In this document: one piece after another, positions 12,160 to 22,658 of the stretch | How the letters are laid out: each line of letters starts with the position of its first letter | Position numbering within the stretch: position 1 is the stretch's first letter | DNA from: Adiantum capillus-veneris | Lineage: Eukaryota; Streptophyta; Polypodiopsida; Polypodiales; Pteridaceae | NCBI GenBank assembly: GCA_014529385.2 | Contig: CM043968.1 | Span: 6,755,001-6,819,000, forward strand | Length of the DNA stretch: 64,000 bases | Direction: 5' to 3' | Notes under the pieces: generated by a model | Told to the model about the DNA's origin: nothing | The model's input: the letters and a program-made list of their open reading frames with translations, nothing else | The model's database searches: none | Program-made: the position numbers and the translations under genes

Positions 12160-13236
12160 AATGTTGAGTGGCACATGGCAGGAGACCGAAAACCTTGAAA
12201 TGCATGTACAATGCTTCCAAAGGAGCAACAAGCAAAAGCCCTTGCTTGTATTGCATGGGAGGGGTTCACATCCTTGACAAACCATTTTGGAGGAGAGCTT
12301 CGGATAGGCATTTACGCAACCCTAACTTTCCATTTTGGATATGCCACTATCTAGAGTACACATGTGCACAATGCATGCACTTTGTAGAATAATAGAAAAA
12401 CTAATGTTTCTCTACATTTATTTTTCCTGTACCACTCTACCTCTCTCTGCGAAGCAAAGGGCAATCTCAGCCTTAGAGACAACCTTCTCAAAAATGGGTT
12501 TGCACAGAGGACATGTTAAGATAGAGCAGGATGAGAAGAGATCGAAAAATGACCGGAATGTTCCAAAGAAGCTATCCATTGGTGGTGTGAAAGCTCGACT
12601 CTTCTTTTTAGTACCCACAACAAGACGACAACGCAAAAGCCAAAGTGCACAAGAAAGACAAGCATTAAGATACAAAAGGTGGAAAAATGTACATAATGTT
12701 GTAGTTGACCATGCAGACAATGGTGCAACAAGGACTCGCAAAGCAAAGGTATGGAAAAATTTGGACATTCAAGTTCTGCAAATTGATTACATGGACTGAT
12801 GGCATTTATACAAATTTACAACAAGCCGTGGAAACCTAACACAAAACATTCATAAATGCATGGACAAATCAACATATTACTCACTTCATGGTACTATAAT
12901 TTTTTTGAAGACATGATAATCTTTTGAAATGTGAACTCATTTTTATAATATCTACATGTTTTGTGTGAAGCACATTATCTATAACCACATGCCTTGGTTT
13001 GCAAGGCAATATGGAAGCTTGGGTGTTTGATATACGCAAGGCATGGAGAAAACCCACTACCAAGCTCGTACTGGTTTTTAAGTCACACTCGGCATGAAGG
13101 TGGTGCGGTCAAAGAAAATAGCTTAGAGGAGCTACACCAATGGACGTATCAAAAACTAATGCACAGGTCACATCGCAAGGTACAAGTCAAACAAAGTCAG
13201 ATTGGCCATGAGGTAAGATTAGCCAAAAAACAATGA
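12160..13236 (+). pseudogene. Transposase-like C-terminal part of the same gene
   Basis: The frame 12168-12392 reads GDRKPWK-like text (GRRPKTLKCMYNASKGATS) followed by SPCLYCMGG, DKPFWRRASDRHLRNPNFPFW and CAQCMHFV. The Pro-Cys-x-x-Cys motif after a GATS segment is reminiscent of cysteine motifs near the catalytic core of some RNase-H-fold transposases (for example KDZ-like families). Then come KMGLHRGHVKIEQDEKRSKN and KLSIGGVKARLFFL (12490-12610), VVVDHADNGATRTRKAKVW (12702-12756), and a last block with SHTRHEGGAVKENSLEELHQWTYQKLMHRSHRKV (from about 13080). Conserved acidic residues exist, but I cannot name the catalytic triad. A transposase identity is inference; several stops show it is decayed. 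Confidence 0.4.
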
Positions 13237-13544
13237 AGAAAGGAGATATGGGAGTTATCGTCTGCGGCTAGGCAACATGCAGATTGGCTGCTACAAAAAC
13301 AATGCGTCGGAAGGGTTTGGACAAGACTGTTGCAAGTTATGCCATAACTCTTAGCCATAACAAGATCCAAACAACAAACTTAATGTATCTAGAAGAATGC
13401 ATGTAATTTCAATTTTTCATATTGTGAATGATCGTTGCAACAAAAAAATACATTGCAAGACATTGTTACATAATCAATCTGACTTTGATGCATAAAACAA
13501 ATTCATTCTATTTCTTTCTATCCATCTGGAAATGATACATAATA
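13237..13544. other. Convergent intergenic spacer
   Basis: About 300 bp of AT-rich DNA between the ends of the + strand gene and the convergent - strand gene. No feature seen beyond possible polyadenylation-type A/T-rich sequence on both strands. Confidence 0.4.
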
Positions 13545-15110
13545 TTATAGCCTCTTGCCCTTATCTGAAGGACCCTCTTCCTCGTGCCTTGCTCTCTTTG
13601 AATGACGTGTTTTGTCATCATCATCCGTCACAAGCATGTTGATGTCGAGCAATTGGGTCTCCTCAGTTGCCTCAACCTGCGGAGCCTCCTCTATACGTTG
13701 AATGATTGGATGCTTTTGTTTCAACAGATCATGTTTTCCATATTGTGATAGGTGGCGTGGGTCTATGATTCCACAAGCTAGACCATGCACAACATGTGTT
13801 AAAAAGTAGCAACTGTGCAGGCCATACATGTCAGGCCCTACACCAAAAATTGTGACCGCTGCTTGCTTGTCTAGCAGCATCACCTTGTCTGCGTTCCATC
13901 TGATGGATGTGCCTCCTAGATATCTTGAGAGTGTTTTTAATACAAAAAGGGGAAATTTAGTCTTGTCTTCGGAGAAGCTGGAATGGAAGCAGAGAAAATT
14001 TGGAGCATTCAAATTCTCCAAGTACTGACCAAGAGAGGAATTATTTCCCAAGTCTCCTTTACCTTGTCCACGGGGACAAGGAATAAACTTATCATCATAG
14101 ACTACGAGCTACGAGAAATAAAAGCCAAGTGTTGGTATATTATACACATGAAACTCTCATACATGGAAGCAAAAAAATATATGTACAGGAGTATACCTTC
14201 GAATTTTTGTCTTGTTGGAGTAATGCAGCATTCCATAAGTCAAGTGTACTCTCATTTTCAAAGGATGAGGATGGCATCAATATCATTGATGGAGCACTTC
14301 TCCCCATCTCTATGATTCCAAGCCTTTCATGTACTGCCCTGAACTCCGACTCCGTTGGAAGCGTTGTGGCACATGCGGCTCCATCCTTGTATATCATTGC
14401 TAGTGCCTCTATTGATTTGATAAACTCACCCGCTATTACATGAGCATCCATGACAGAATACTTATCATCGGAAGGGTCGATTATACTGTCATCCTCTTGT
14501 AGATTTTGAGTGACTATAGCAAGGTAGTACTCCTCTCTCAAGTCAAACAGTTCCATAATGTCATTGAACATTACATAATGATGATCACCGATGGGGACTG
14601 TAGGGAGCACACTTGTCTGGCAGCTAAACACCTTCTAAAACACACAAAGCACCACTAGGTGGTTGCACCAACTCATCACCACTGACTGAACGGTGACTAC
14701 TCTCGGCCTCCTTTGCTGTGTCCCGGTGATCGTTTAGATTAACATTCAAAAAGAGTATGAATCCAACATAGTATTCTGCATTCGATTATGTACGAGACAT
14801 CTGATGTCATTCCTACAAGACTAAAACAACAAGTTGAGGTTGCTTCTATAGAAAATATCTTTCTTTAAATGATCAGAACTGATATCCTTCATATGAACAT
14901 ATCGACAATCCCCAAACTCAAATGTGCCGTTGATCGTCTATTGATCATATGTCTGATAAAACTCTGTAAGGAAATGTGATGCAGAAGCCAAAAATTCTTG
15001 CAATGAGAAGGCAGGATTGAAAATAGGCTTGACTTCCTGCTCCCGCTCTGCTAAAGCCCAATTCTATAGTGAAAATGGTACAGCTTGTCTTTGGGTGCCT
15101 CGTTAGAGCA
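13545..15110 (-). CDS. Unrecognised - strand gene, spliced, largely open
   Basis: I do not recognise the product. On the - strand a frame runs from about 14638 (after a TTTTAG acceptor) to 14194 with MFNDIMELFDLREEYYLAIV and EFIKSIEALAMIYKDGAACA. A GT donor after DKNSK (about 14191) and an acceptor TTTCTCGTAG (about 14115) splice it into a frame reading VVYDDKFIPCPRGQGKGDLG that stays open to the stop at 13545. The C-terminus holds an acidic segment and a basic, nuclear-signal-like end (KTRHSKRARHEEEGPSDKGKRL region). Upstream coding appears at about 14790-14640 (EYYVGFILFLNVNLNDHRD) and 14950-14830 (FEFGDCRYVHMKDISSDHL), with one frame break near 14636. The long open frame across a plausible intron suggests a gene that is, or recently was, under selection. 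Confidence 0.45.
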
Positions 15111-15248
15111 AGGCAGCTCCTCTCTATCTTTATCTGAAAGGGATCCGTTTATGGAGAAAGGTAACAAAACTTGGGTTGTTGGTTAGGGTGAAGGTAGGAA
15201 GGCACTGGCTAACACTAAAGAGTACAAAGGGGGGATTGATTGGGCTCC

Positions 15249-15256
15249 TATATATA
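15249..15256 (+). promoter_or_regulatory. Candidate TATA box
   Basis: TATATATA followed by G, 67-74 bp upstream of the ATG at 15323. It lies between two divergently oriented reading frames. The box is symmetrical, so it could serve either direction. Confidence 0.4.
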
Positions 15257-15322
15257 GACTCCTCAGAAACTCGACCAGGTCATTCCAGCACCCTTATGAT
15301 TGCATTAGAAACAGTGCAATGA

Positions 15323-15649
15323 ATGCAACACAAAGACCAAGGCAAGATCCACCATCCCTATGACACGTGTCCTTCATGTGGTGAGTACTGTAGCTATATA
15401 AAGAACCTTGACTGCACACTCCAAAACTTGCTCCATCTATACAATGTACGTATGGAGGATAAGAAGAGAGAAAAGGTGAAGCTTTCCCAAAAGATGATGG
15501 CAGAAATGGAGGTAGAGAAAGCAATAGCTGAGGAAAAAGCTCTTCAAAAGGAGCTTAAGAAGAAAAGCCAAAAGGCAAAGGCCGAGGAAAATAGCATCGT
15601 AAAGATTGAGGACAAGAAACCACCAGCGATGAAGGAGAAAAAAGAATAA
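15323..15649 (+). CDS. Small cysteine-motif plus coiled-coil protein, unrecognised
   Basis: A 108-residue open frame starting at the ATG that follows the TATA-type box. Residues 15-31 contain TCPSCGEYC and a further Cys, a possible small zinc site (C-x2-C-x3-C-x8-C). Residues 43-108 are almost entirely K, E, A and L (EMEVEKAIAEEKALQKELKKKSQ), a long charged helix or coiled coil with a lysine-rich tail. I cannot assign a family. It is divergent from the - strand gene and could be an accessory ORF of the same locus, or a fragment of a larger coiled-coil gene. Confidence 0.4.
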   Translation: MQHKDQGKIHHPYDTCPSCGEYCSYIKNLDCTLQNLLHLYNVRMEDKKREKVKLSQKMMAEMEVEKAIAEEKALQKELKKKSQKAKAEENSIVKIEDKKPPAMKEKKE

Positions 15650-15873
15650 ATGAAATGGACAAAACAAGATAGTGCTTTCTTGAAGTTGTAATGGAGTCCT
15701 TGAACATAATGTAAATGTCTTCATATATTGTTCCTTTGTTTGGGCCTCTTTGTTTCTTCTTTTGGTTAATGATTATGAAGGAAGATCTTTTATTAAAATG
15801 TGTCACACCACAATGCGAGTGGTAGGTTTATGTCACACAGCCGTTGAGTTGCTTGCATTGTGCATGGACAAAA

Positions 15874-15949
15874 AAATGTCGCGCCACAACATGATAGGGA
15901 GCTCTCTCCATGATATGGGTGGTCCCTATCGCATTGTGATGCGACATTT
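15874..15949. repeat. Imperfect 27-bp inverted repeat (hairpin)
   Basis: The left arm 15874-15900 (starts AAATGTCGC, ends GATAGGGA) and the right arm 15923-15949 (starts TCCCTATCGC, ends GCGACATTT) are inverted, 22 of 27 positions matching, with a 22-bp loop. A third, diverged right-arm copy follows at about 15974-15995. This could be an internal part of a small palindromic element. Confidence 0.7.
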
Positions 15950-17379
15950 TGAAGGCATGCCCATGATATGGTGGTCCCTATTGTGTTGTGACATTGTCGA
16001 TGTGTGCGGCTCTCCATGGGTGACCGGGAAAGCGAAGGGCTTCTACTTGTGAGAGAGCAAGTTAGTGTAGGCTCCCACCGAGTGAACGGGGCGCAGTTAG
16101 TGGTGTGTTAAGCGGTAGCAAAGGTGAATATCGATGATTAGAGATTAAATGCAAGAGATAACTCAGTCTTGGAACATAATTAATGGTTAATAGTAAGAGA
16201 GAACAAGAAAATGACACATAATTTGATGTCACAAACAACAGAATTCTTCAAATTCATGATCTCTGACAACTTTGTTACAATCCGACCGCATACGCCAACG
16301 TTGGTATGCACCTTGATCTGAAACCCCTGATCAGAAATGCGCTAGCTGAAGAATCCCACCCTGTTGACAGCAAAATCTCCACCCCTTTGTATCCCCATAC
16401 TTCTCTTGAATCCCTATGTTGTCTTCTTCCCCAAGATTCAACCTTTTCCTTCCCCTTTGGCTTTACTTGCATATCCTCATTGATCGAGGGAGAGCATGAA
16501 CGCTTCTCCCTCCCGTCCTTCTTGCCCGTAGATGATCCCTTTCAGGCTTGCCTTCGTCAAGATTTCCTTCAAGCTCACCTTCCTTGAGAACCCCTTCAAG
16601 CTTGCCTTCCTTGAGAACCCCTTCGATCTCGCCTTGACCTCGCAATTCCCTTCCTTCCTACGCTTGTTGATCCCCCAAGAGAGAGAGATTTTTCTGTGAT
16701 GAACCTATGAGGGAGAGTTATCCCCACTTGTATGAAGAACTCTCTCCCTATGGTTGGCCGCTCCCATTTTTATCTTTGCATGTTACCTCTTATTTCCAAA
16801 TATAGCCCGCTACCCACTAGCAATGTCGCTAATGGGGACCCCCCCCCCTTATGACGTGGCAGCCCGATTTTTTGCCCTGCTCCAAAACGCGCAGAAGTAG
16901 CCCCAAATAGGAGCACCATAGCCTCCTGGTTGTAAGTCGTTGCATGCTCATGATCATTGAGGTTCGTGCAGGCCGTTGTGAACCTGGATCTCCCTGTGCA
17001 GCTCTTGCTGCTCTATCTCACGCCATGCCAACCCTTTTTTTGTTTTTCTTTTCCTTTGTTCACATTCCCCCTTAAGCGCCCCCCCCCCCCGGGCGGCCAT
17101 TCGTATGGCGGGCAGCCTCCCTTTAGGCGGACATGGGCGGCCATTGAGCATTCACATCACTCAAGGCACCACAGTTGACATACATGTTGGTCAAAGCATT
17201 GCGGAGTACAACAATTTTGGCATACATTTCGACCAAAGCAATGTCGAGCACAACATTTTGCATGCATCCCAACAACTTCAATAAGCCATATCTCCGCACT
17301 CCGGATCTCGATTGACATGCTGTCAACTCCTATTGACTCCTTTCTTCACACACTTCTCATAAGAACATTAAGAAGCACC
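15950..17379. other. LTR-like or degenerate repeat sequence, no supported gene
   Basis: No convincing coding. Repeated phrases built on CTTCAAGCTTGCCTTCCTTGAGA occur at 16540-16625 (a short minisatellite of about 30 bp). C runs lie at about 16842-16850 and 17081-17091. On the - strand GGCTATATTTGG near 16795-16810 resembles a weak TATA. The motif around 16817-16835 resembles one at about 6562-6580, so this may be an LTR related to the 6-kb region. Confidence 0.35.
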
Positions 17380-18081
17380 CAAAAATCTGTTGGGAAGCTT
17401 GCCCTACCCAGCATATAATTCCAAGAAATGAAGACCTAACGCTAGCAGAAGAAGGCAGAAGAGCCAGGGACGGAAGGAGGCAAGCACCCCAGCAGATAGG
17501 CAGCACCTCAATAGGAGCCATGCCGTTTCTCAAGAAGAAGACCAGCGTTTTGTACCAGCAAAACAGCACTTTCAGATTTCGGCCTTAGCCTCGCGAGAAC
17601 CCACACATCCCATAGTAGATCTTCGCCATATCGACCAAGCCGAAGCAAGAATAGCATAGGGTTTTCAGTTTATAGCCAGCGTTTTGCATTTTCAACCAGA
17701 TCAACCTAGCGTTTTTGCATTTCAGCCCAAGTGCGACTCGGCGGTTACAAATCCAAGCCGCCGTACCGCCACACTAACAGAGCATCTAGCATTTTCAGTT
17801 TTCAACCTTGACGCCGTCATCTTCGACACCATCGTCGTCGTCCACATCGCCATCGTCATCCCAGATCCCTATCTTGACGACAACACCTTCGTCGCCATCG
17901 TCGCAAATCCCAGACTTGACGACGACACCTTCATCGTCATCATCATCGTCATTGTCGACATAGTCATCATCAAGTACCACAAAAGCATTGTACCAGAATT
18001 TGTGCAATCTAAAGCAAATACCTCTCTTGCAATAGAGAGGTGGGTCCTTGGAGGGGAGTTTGGGACCCCATCTGGTGTCGT

Positions 18082-18143
<62 letters not shown>

Positions 18144-18319
18144 GCACTCTCTTGCACACTCACTCATAGTTTGCATTCCACTCTCGTATTTGGGTCATTG
18201 CACATTCTCTCCTTAAGTCAAGGAAGGCTCTCCCTTCCCGTCAGTAAAAGGAACCTTGAGAACCCACTAATCACTCAACCTGAGCCATACACCATCATTC
18301 ACTTCCCCTGCACATCACA
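17380..18319 (+). repeat. 5' LTR of gypsy element A1 (family A), 5' end truncated
   Basis: It ends in CA at 18319 immediately before the primer-binding site. Its last 150 bp (the GGAAGGCTCTCCCTTCC block, then a block with AAAAGGAACCTTGAG) match, on the opposite strand, the ends of the LTRs at 21525-22608 and 27563-28791. The 5' part has GCATATAATTCC near 17410 and the GCGTTTT/GCATTTTCA phrases typical of this LTR family. It also contains CATCGTC-type trinucleotide repeats and the CT tract at 18085-18142. The left boundary is estimated. Confidence 0.65.
18085..18142 (+). repeat. (CT)n microsatellite within an LTR
   Basis: About 58 bp of CT in the 3' half of the A1 LTR. The other family A LTRs carry only a short AG-rich equivalent at the matching place. 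Confidence 0.95.
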
Positions 18320-18320
18320 T

Positions 18321-18338
18321 TGGTGTCAGAGCTCTTTG
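18321..18338 (+). promoter_or_regulatory. Primer-binding site of A1
   Basis: TGGTGTCAGAGCTCTTTG directly after the LTR end. It matches the plant initiator Met-tRNA 3' end complement (TGGTATCAGAGC...) with one substitution in the first 12 bases. Confidence 0.75.
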
Positions 18339-18672
18339 GTAATGTTCGGTATCATCATTCAAGGAAAAGAAGCACAAAGAACCACAAGAAACAATTTTTC
18401 TTGTTGTGATCGCAAGTAACCCAAGACCACTTGGGCCTGTCGATCCCTAATCTGTGTTCTTGAAGAGTGGCAAGTAACCCAAGAAAGAAGGGTTTGTCCA
18501 GTCTCCCCTCGTTCCTCTTTTCCACTCATTGAGAGCGGACCTTGCACTTAGCGGCAAGCCAATCGACATGAAGTGGGAAAAGGCAACCTTGGTGTGAGTG
18601 CAAGGCCGCCAAGGGGTGCACCCGCAAGAAAGAGTCGAGCTTGGGTAAGAGAAAAGCCTTCTTAGACGCACA

Positions 18673-19986
18673 TTGCAAGCCAAGAACCTCAAGAACCCAA
18701 GAACTCAATGCATGGTCATCACCCGAAGCGGCATGGATACTTTGCGTGAAGGTGATGAGAGTGGAGTGGGAGAAGAAAAAGTTTCTACACAAGGAGTATT
18801 GTTCCCCGATCCTCCCCCATCCCCATCTACGCCACGGATTACACCAAATCCAATGGAGACTTTGGTCAAGTCGATGATGGAGATGATGCTACAACAAGAG
18901 ACGCAACATGCCGCCATGGATTGTGACCGCAAGAAAGAAGGGCAGCTATAGAGCTTGAGCGTAAGCAAGCACGAGAAGCTCCACGCTTAGCGGCCGAAGA
19001 AAGAAAGGCAGCTATGGAGCTTGAGCATGAGAAAACGCGCGAGGCTCAATGCATAGCGGCCGAAGAGAAGCGCGCGGCTATGGAGATAGAGCGAGAGGCG
19101 CAGAGAGACCAACGCATGAAGGAGTTGGTCCTATAGGTAATCTCCTCGAAGTCTGAGCCACTCAAGGAGGTTGGCAAGTCCTCAGGTAGCACAGGTAGAG
19201 ACGAAGATTCCAACAACCCAGTCACTGAGAAGTTAACGTCTAGTAAGTATGATGGTAAGATGGATGCTTCTTTGATTCATTCTTGGTTGCATCAATTTAA
19301 TGCTTACTTTGCGACTGTCAAGAAAACAAGTAACAGTAAAGTTTTGACTGCTACCATGTACCTAGCCAGTGATGCCATTAATTGGTATCAAGCTTGACAA
19401 GAGTCACAAATGGCCGAACATCTTGAGGATGCTGCGGAGGAAGGCGTACCCCTCTCTTTCAACTGGGTCGACTTCCAAGACAAGCTCAAGGCTCGCTTCA
19501 TGCCACCCCGGTACCTTCATCGGTTAAGAGAAGATTGGTGTGGTCTTAAGCAAAATGGATCCCCTATTATGTCTTTTTCTAACCGTATTTTGCAGATTGG
19601 CGTTCAATTGCGTAAGTAGGATGAGGACCGCAAAGAGGCTTTCCTCTTTGGGTTAGACGAGTACATCAAGTTCGATGTGCAAGTTTTCAGTCCTAAGGAC
19701 TATAATGGCGCCGTCAAAATCGCCTTAGCACAAGAAATGAAGCACAATAAAGGCAAGCCGAAGGAGAACAAGTCGAGTACTTCGCAAGACCAACGAATGG
19801 TAAGAACGGTAAGACCATTGGTAAGCATGGCGGTCATTCTTCTTCTCGATCTTCTTCTACACCTAGAGCACACAAGTCTCACAATGATGAAAAAGGACAG
19901 GCTAAAACTCGAGACACCTCTAAGTTGACACCTGATGAAAAATCTTGTTACGTGTGCACTTCACTTGCGCCACGTGGACATGCTTC
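18673..19986 (+). pseudogene. Gypsy gag of element A1
   Basis: A frame including MVITRSGMDTL (ATG 18712) is followed by a long E/R/A-rich helix (AAEERKAAMELEHEK, 18950-19130). Next come KYDGKMDASLIHSWLHQFNA (from about 19247), TATMYLASDAINWY, FNWVDFQDKLKARFMPPRYL and FSPKDYNGAVKIAL, which together form a Retrotrans_gag capsid domain. The last recognisable part is the start of a zinc knuckle, SCYVC then RGHA, broken off at about 19985. There are several stops and frame changes. The N-terminal motif is shared with the gag of element A2 on the other strand, showing one family. Confidence 0.75.
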
Positions 19987-20875
19987 TGTTAGCATCAGTC
20001 ATAGCCTAGCTTAGGACTAAGCCTGGCACTTTGTGAGCCTCTAGCAAGACGTGCATGTCCAAGCCGGTCATAGTTGCATACCCTCTCTTGCACAGTAGTC
20101 ATTTCAACATGAGCATTTTCCATAGCATAGAACCCTTTTTTGCCAAAGTACACATTTTTCACTTATTTATTAATAAGTGACTTTTGTTGGAAAAGTAGGT
20201 AGGGCAAATTGCTAAGAAACTGTAAAAGAAACCCATTGGACACTCAGTATAGGCAAAAGGTGGTGCACCAAGTGTTGCACCTGGCAGGTGGTCTCTCTCT
20301 CAGTAGTACCCCAACAGCATTAGCGTTTTTGGAGCAGATTTCGACCATCAACGTTTTTGTAATAATAGCATCCCTTTAGCCTCGTCACATCCCCAATTTC
20401 ATTCTCGGCAGTAGATCCTCGCCAGAAAGCCATCCATCACGTGTGTTTTTCAGCCTTGACGCCGTCGTCGTTGGCACCATTGTCATCGTCATCGTCATCG
20501 TCATCGCAGGTCCCGGACTTGACGACAACCCATCGTCATCATTGTCAAAGTCCCATCGCCGTCATCGTCGTCGTCGGAACAGTACCCGATCGTAGCAGAT
20601 TCCCAGTGATCTCAGTTATCAACCCTAGCGTTTTCAGATTTCAGCCCTAGCCTCGCATTGCCGTTGTCGTCATGGCGACATCCTCGTGTCCGTGACGATC
20701 GCCGTCGTCATCGACATAATCATCTTCGACATAGACCAACAGTACCCGTGGTCGACATCATCGTCTTTGACATAGACGATCAGTACCCGTCGTCAACATC
20801 ATCATCGTCAACATAGACTCAACGAGATGATCTCGTCAGTAGTGACTAAGTATTAGATCTTTCATCGCAAGTCTT
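19987..20875 (+). repeat. Second family A LTR fragment (+), abutting the broken gag
   Basis: It begins TGTTAGCATCAG. The block GCCTAGCTTAGGA, GGCACTTTGTGAG matches the U3 start of the 21525-22608 LTR read on the - strand. So does the region around 20155-20215 (TTTTCACTTATTTATTAATAAGTGACTTTTGTTGG). The GCGTTTT and CGTCATCG repeats also agree with the A1 5' LTR. The downstream part decays before a recognisable U5 end. No polypurine tract lies at its start. Confidence 0.6.
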
Positions 20876-20882
20876 TTTCATA

Positions 20883-21085
20883 GCCCCCAAGAGCCAATGG
20901 GCAAGCAGAGAGCACTAACAAGATTCTCATTGCGCTCCTTTGGAAAGCGTGTCATTTGCATCCAGTGTGATGGGCTCGGGCAATCCTTGGCACTCTCATG
21001 GCATATCGCACTTCTTTCAAAGCGACAACCACTCACACCCCTTTTCAACTAGCCTTCGGATTGGAAGCATTGGGTTCATGTCACT
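20883..21085 (+). pseudogene. Gypsy integrase core fragment
   Basis: Frame PPRANGQAESTNKILIALLW, a short linker with one stop, WARAILGTLMAYRTSFKATT and HTPFQLAFGLEAL. This is the third conserved block of a Ty3/gypsy integrase core: the catalytic Glu lies in GQAESTNK, followed by the YRT and G-SPF-L-YG type block. Upstream protease, RT and the first integrase blocks are absent. The open frame continues to 21354 with a basic segment but without recognisable domains. Confidence 0.75.
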
Positions 21086-21524
21086 ATGTGGCAGGTGGCA
21101 GTAGGCAATCACGTAAGGAAGCCTTGAGGAAAAAGCTTGTCCTACTGAAAGACATATTAGTTCTGCACATGAAGAAGAATCCGACCACAGTAGCCATGGC
21201 AGTACAAACAAACATGACTTCGAGCGCACCTAGTGAAGAAAGTTACAGGGCTTTTGTACACAATTCCAATTCAAATTCAAGCTCAAAATTAGGCTCCTCC
21301 AACACCCAAAAAAAGATCCCAAAGGTAAAAAGAAGAGCAATAATCAATTACTAAGCCATGAGATAAGTAGGCCTACAAAAACCAAGAATCAAGCAAAATT
21401 CTCCTTAAATTTTCACTTGCATCCACCCAATCCATCTCTTTGTGAAGTACTCTCCCACGATCAACTGCAGAGACTAGGTTTAACGACGTTGGCTGATGCG
21501 GATTTACCGGTTGATGTCCTTGTC

Positions 21525-22608
21525 TGTAAGGTGCAGTAGAAGTGAATGTAGAACTTTGCTCAAGATGAGTGCTCCGAACTGTGCTCAAGGTTCCTTTTAC
21601 TTACGGAAGGAAGAGCCTTCCGTTCCTTTACTGAGAGAGTGCAAGTGGTCACAAACAAAGTGGATAAACACTGTGAATGAAGGTGCTGAGACTAAGAGAT
21701 AGAGAGAGAGAAAAGAGAATACGACACCAGAATGTTGTTAAACCCTCCTCCAAAGGCCCCACTCTCTATGGAGAGAGCGGTCTACTATTGATTGCACAAA
21801 TCTGGTACAGAGGTGCTGATGCAATGTTCTTGAGGCTATGATTCAATGAGGTCCTAGGTCGGTGACGATGGCGACGACAACGTTGTTCTTTATGGCTGAA
21901 AATCGCTGGTTTGACCTTGCTGAAATGCTGATGCAGATCTGTAAAAACACTGATGTAGCTGTGTCAAAAACGTTGCTACTCTTGGCTAATTTTCTCCGTG
22001 GATAGCAGGCTGAAAAACGCCAGTATCAGGGCTGAAAACGCTGATTCGTATGCTGCAAAAACACTGGTTTGTATGTTGTAGATGCGTGTGGAAACGCTAG
22101 ACCAAGGGCTGATCTGTGACGCGAGAATGGCTGCTGCAAACGCTGGGCTTTATCTGATGAAAAACGCTAGGCTTGCAAGAGTTCTTGCTTAAGAAGTTTG
22201 CTAGAGATGCCTACTGCAAGTGGTTGCCTACTGCAAGTGGTTGCCTGTGCACTCTTTTCTTCTTCTGCCAGAATACACTAGCACTAGGTTTCTTATATGC
22301 AAGCTTGACTGAATTTCCCTACCCACTTTCCCAACCAAAGTCACTTAAAAATAAGAAGTGAAAAATGGCTAAAATAGAGAAAATAGGTTTTTTCTGCACT
22401 GTAAAATGCTCCTCATGGAATCTGATGGTAATGCTGATGATCATGTTGTGTGCAACCAAAGGATATGCATCTACTCTAAGAGCCTGGTCACGCACGGTCT
22501 ACGAACAGACTCACAAAAGTGCCAGAACACTTCCTAAGCTAGGCTAACTGAACCCTTGTCATGAAGTAGCTTGTCCACATGCACATAGGGTTAGATGTGC
22601 ATGTGACA
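21525..22608 (-). repeat. 3' LTR of A2
   Basis: On the + strand it begins TGTAAGGTGCAG and ends GCATGTGACA, so on the - strand it reads TGTCACATGC...CTTACA. It shares the tract with TGCTCCGAACTGTGCTCAAGG, the ACAAACAAAGTGGAT block, and the AAAAATAAGAAGTGAAAAATGGC block with the other LTR. Confidence 0.85.
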
Positions 22609-22622
22609 TTCCCACCTTTTTA
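22609..22622 (-). promoter_or_regulatory. Polypurine tract of A2
   Basis: On the - strand AAAAAGGTGGGAA ends one base before the LTR start TGTCAC, the expected place for plus-strand DNA priming. Confidence 0.6.
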
Positions 22623-22658
22623 AAGTGAGGTACTGGTACCGATCTGCATGGCTTCCTT

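Noticed and set aside
16540-16650. Coding repeat protein on the - strand (GKLEGVLKEGELEG)
   Set aside because: It is the translation of a short about 30-bp minisatellite; no support for a gene.
17795-18163. Acidic Asp-rich - strand ORF
   Set aside because: It comes from GTC/GTCATC trinucleotide repeats within an LTR.
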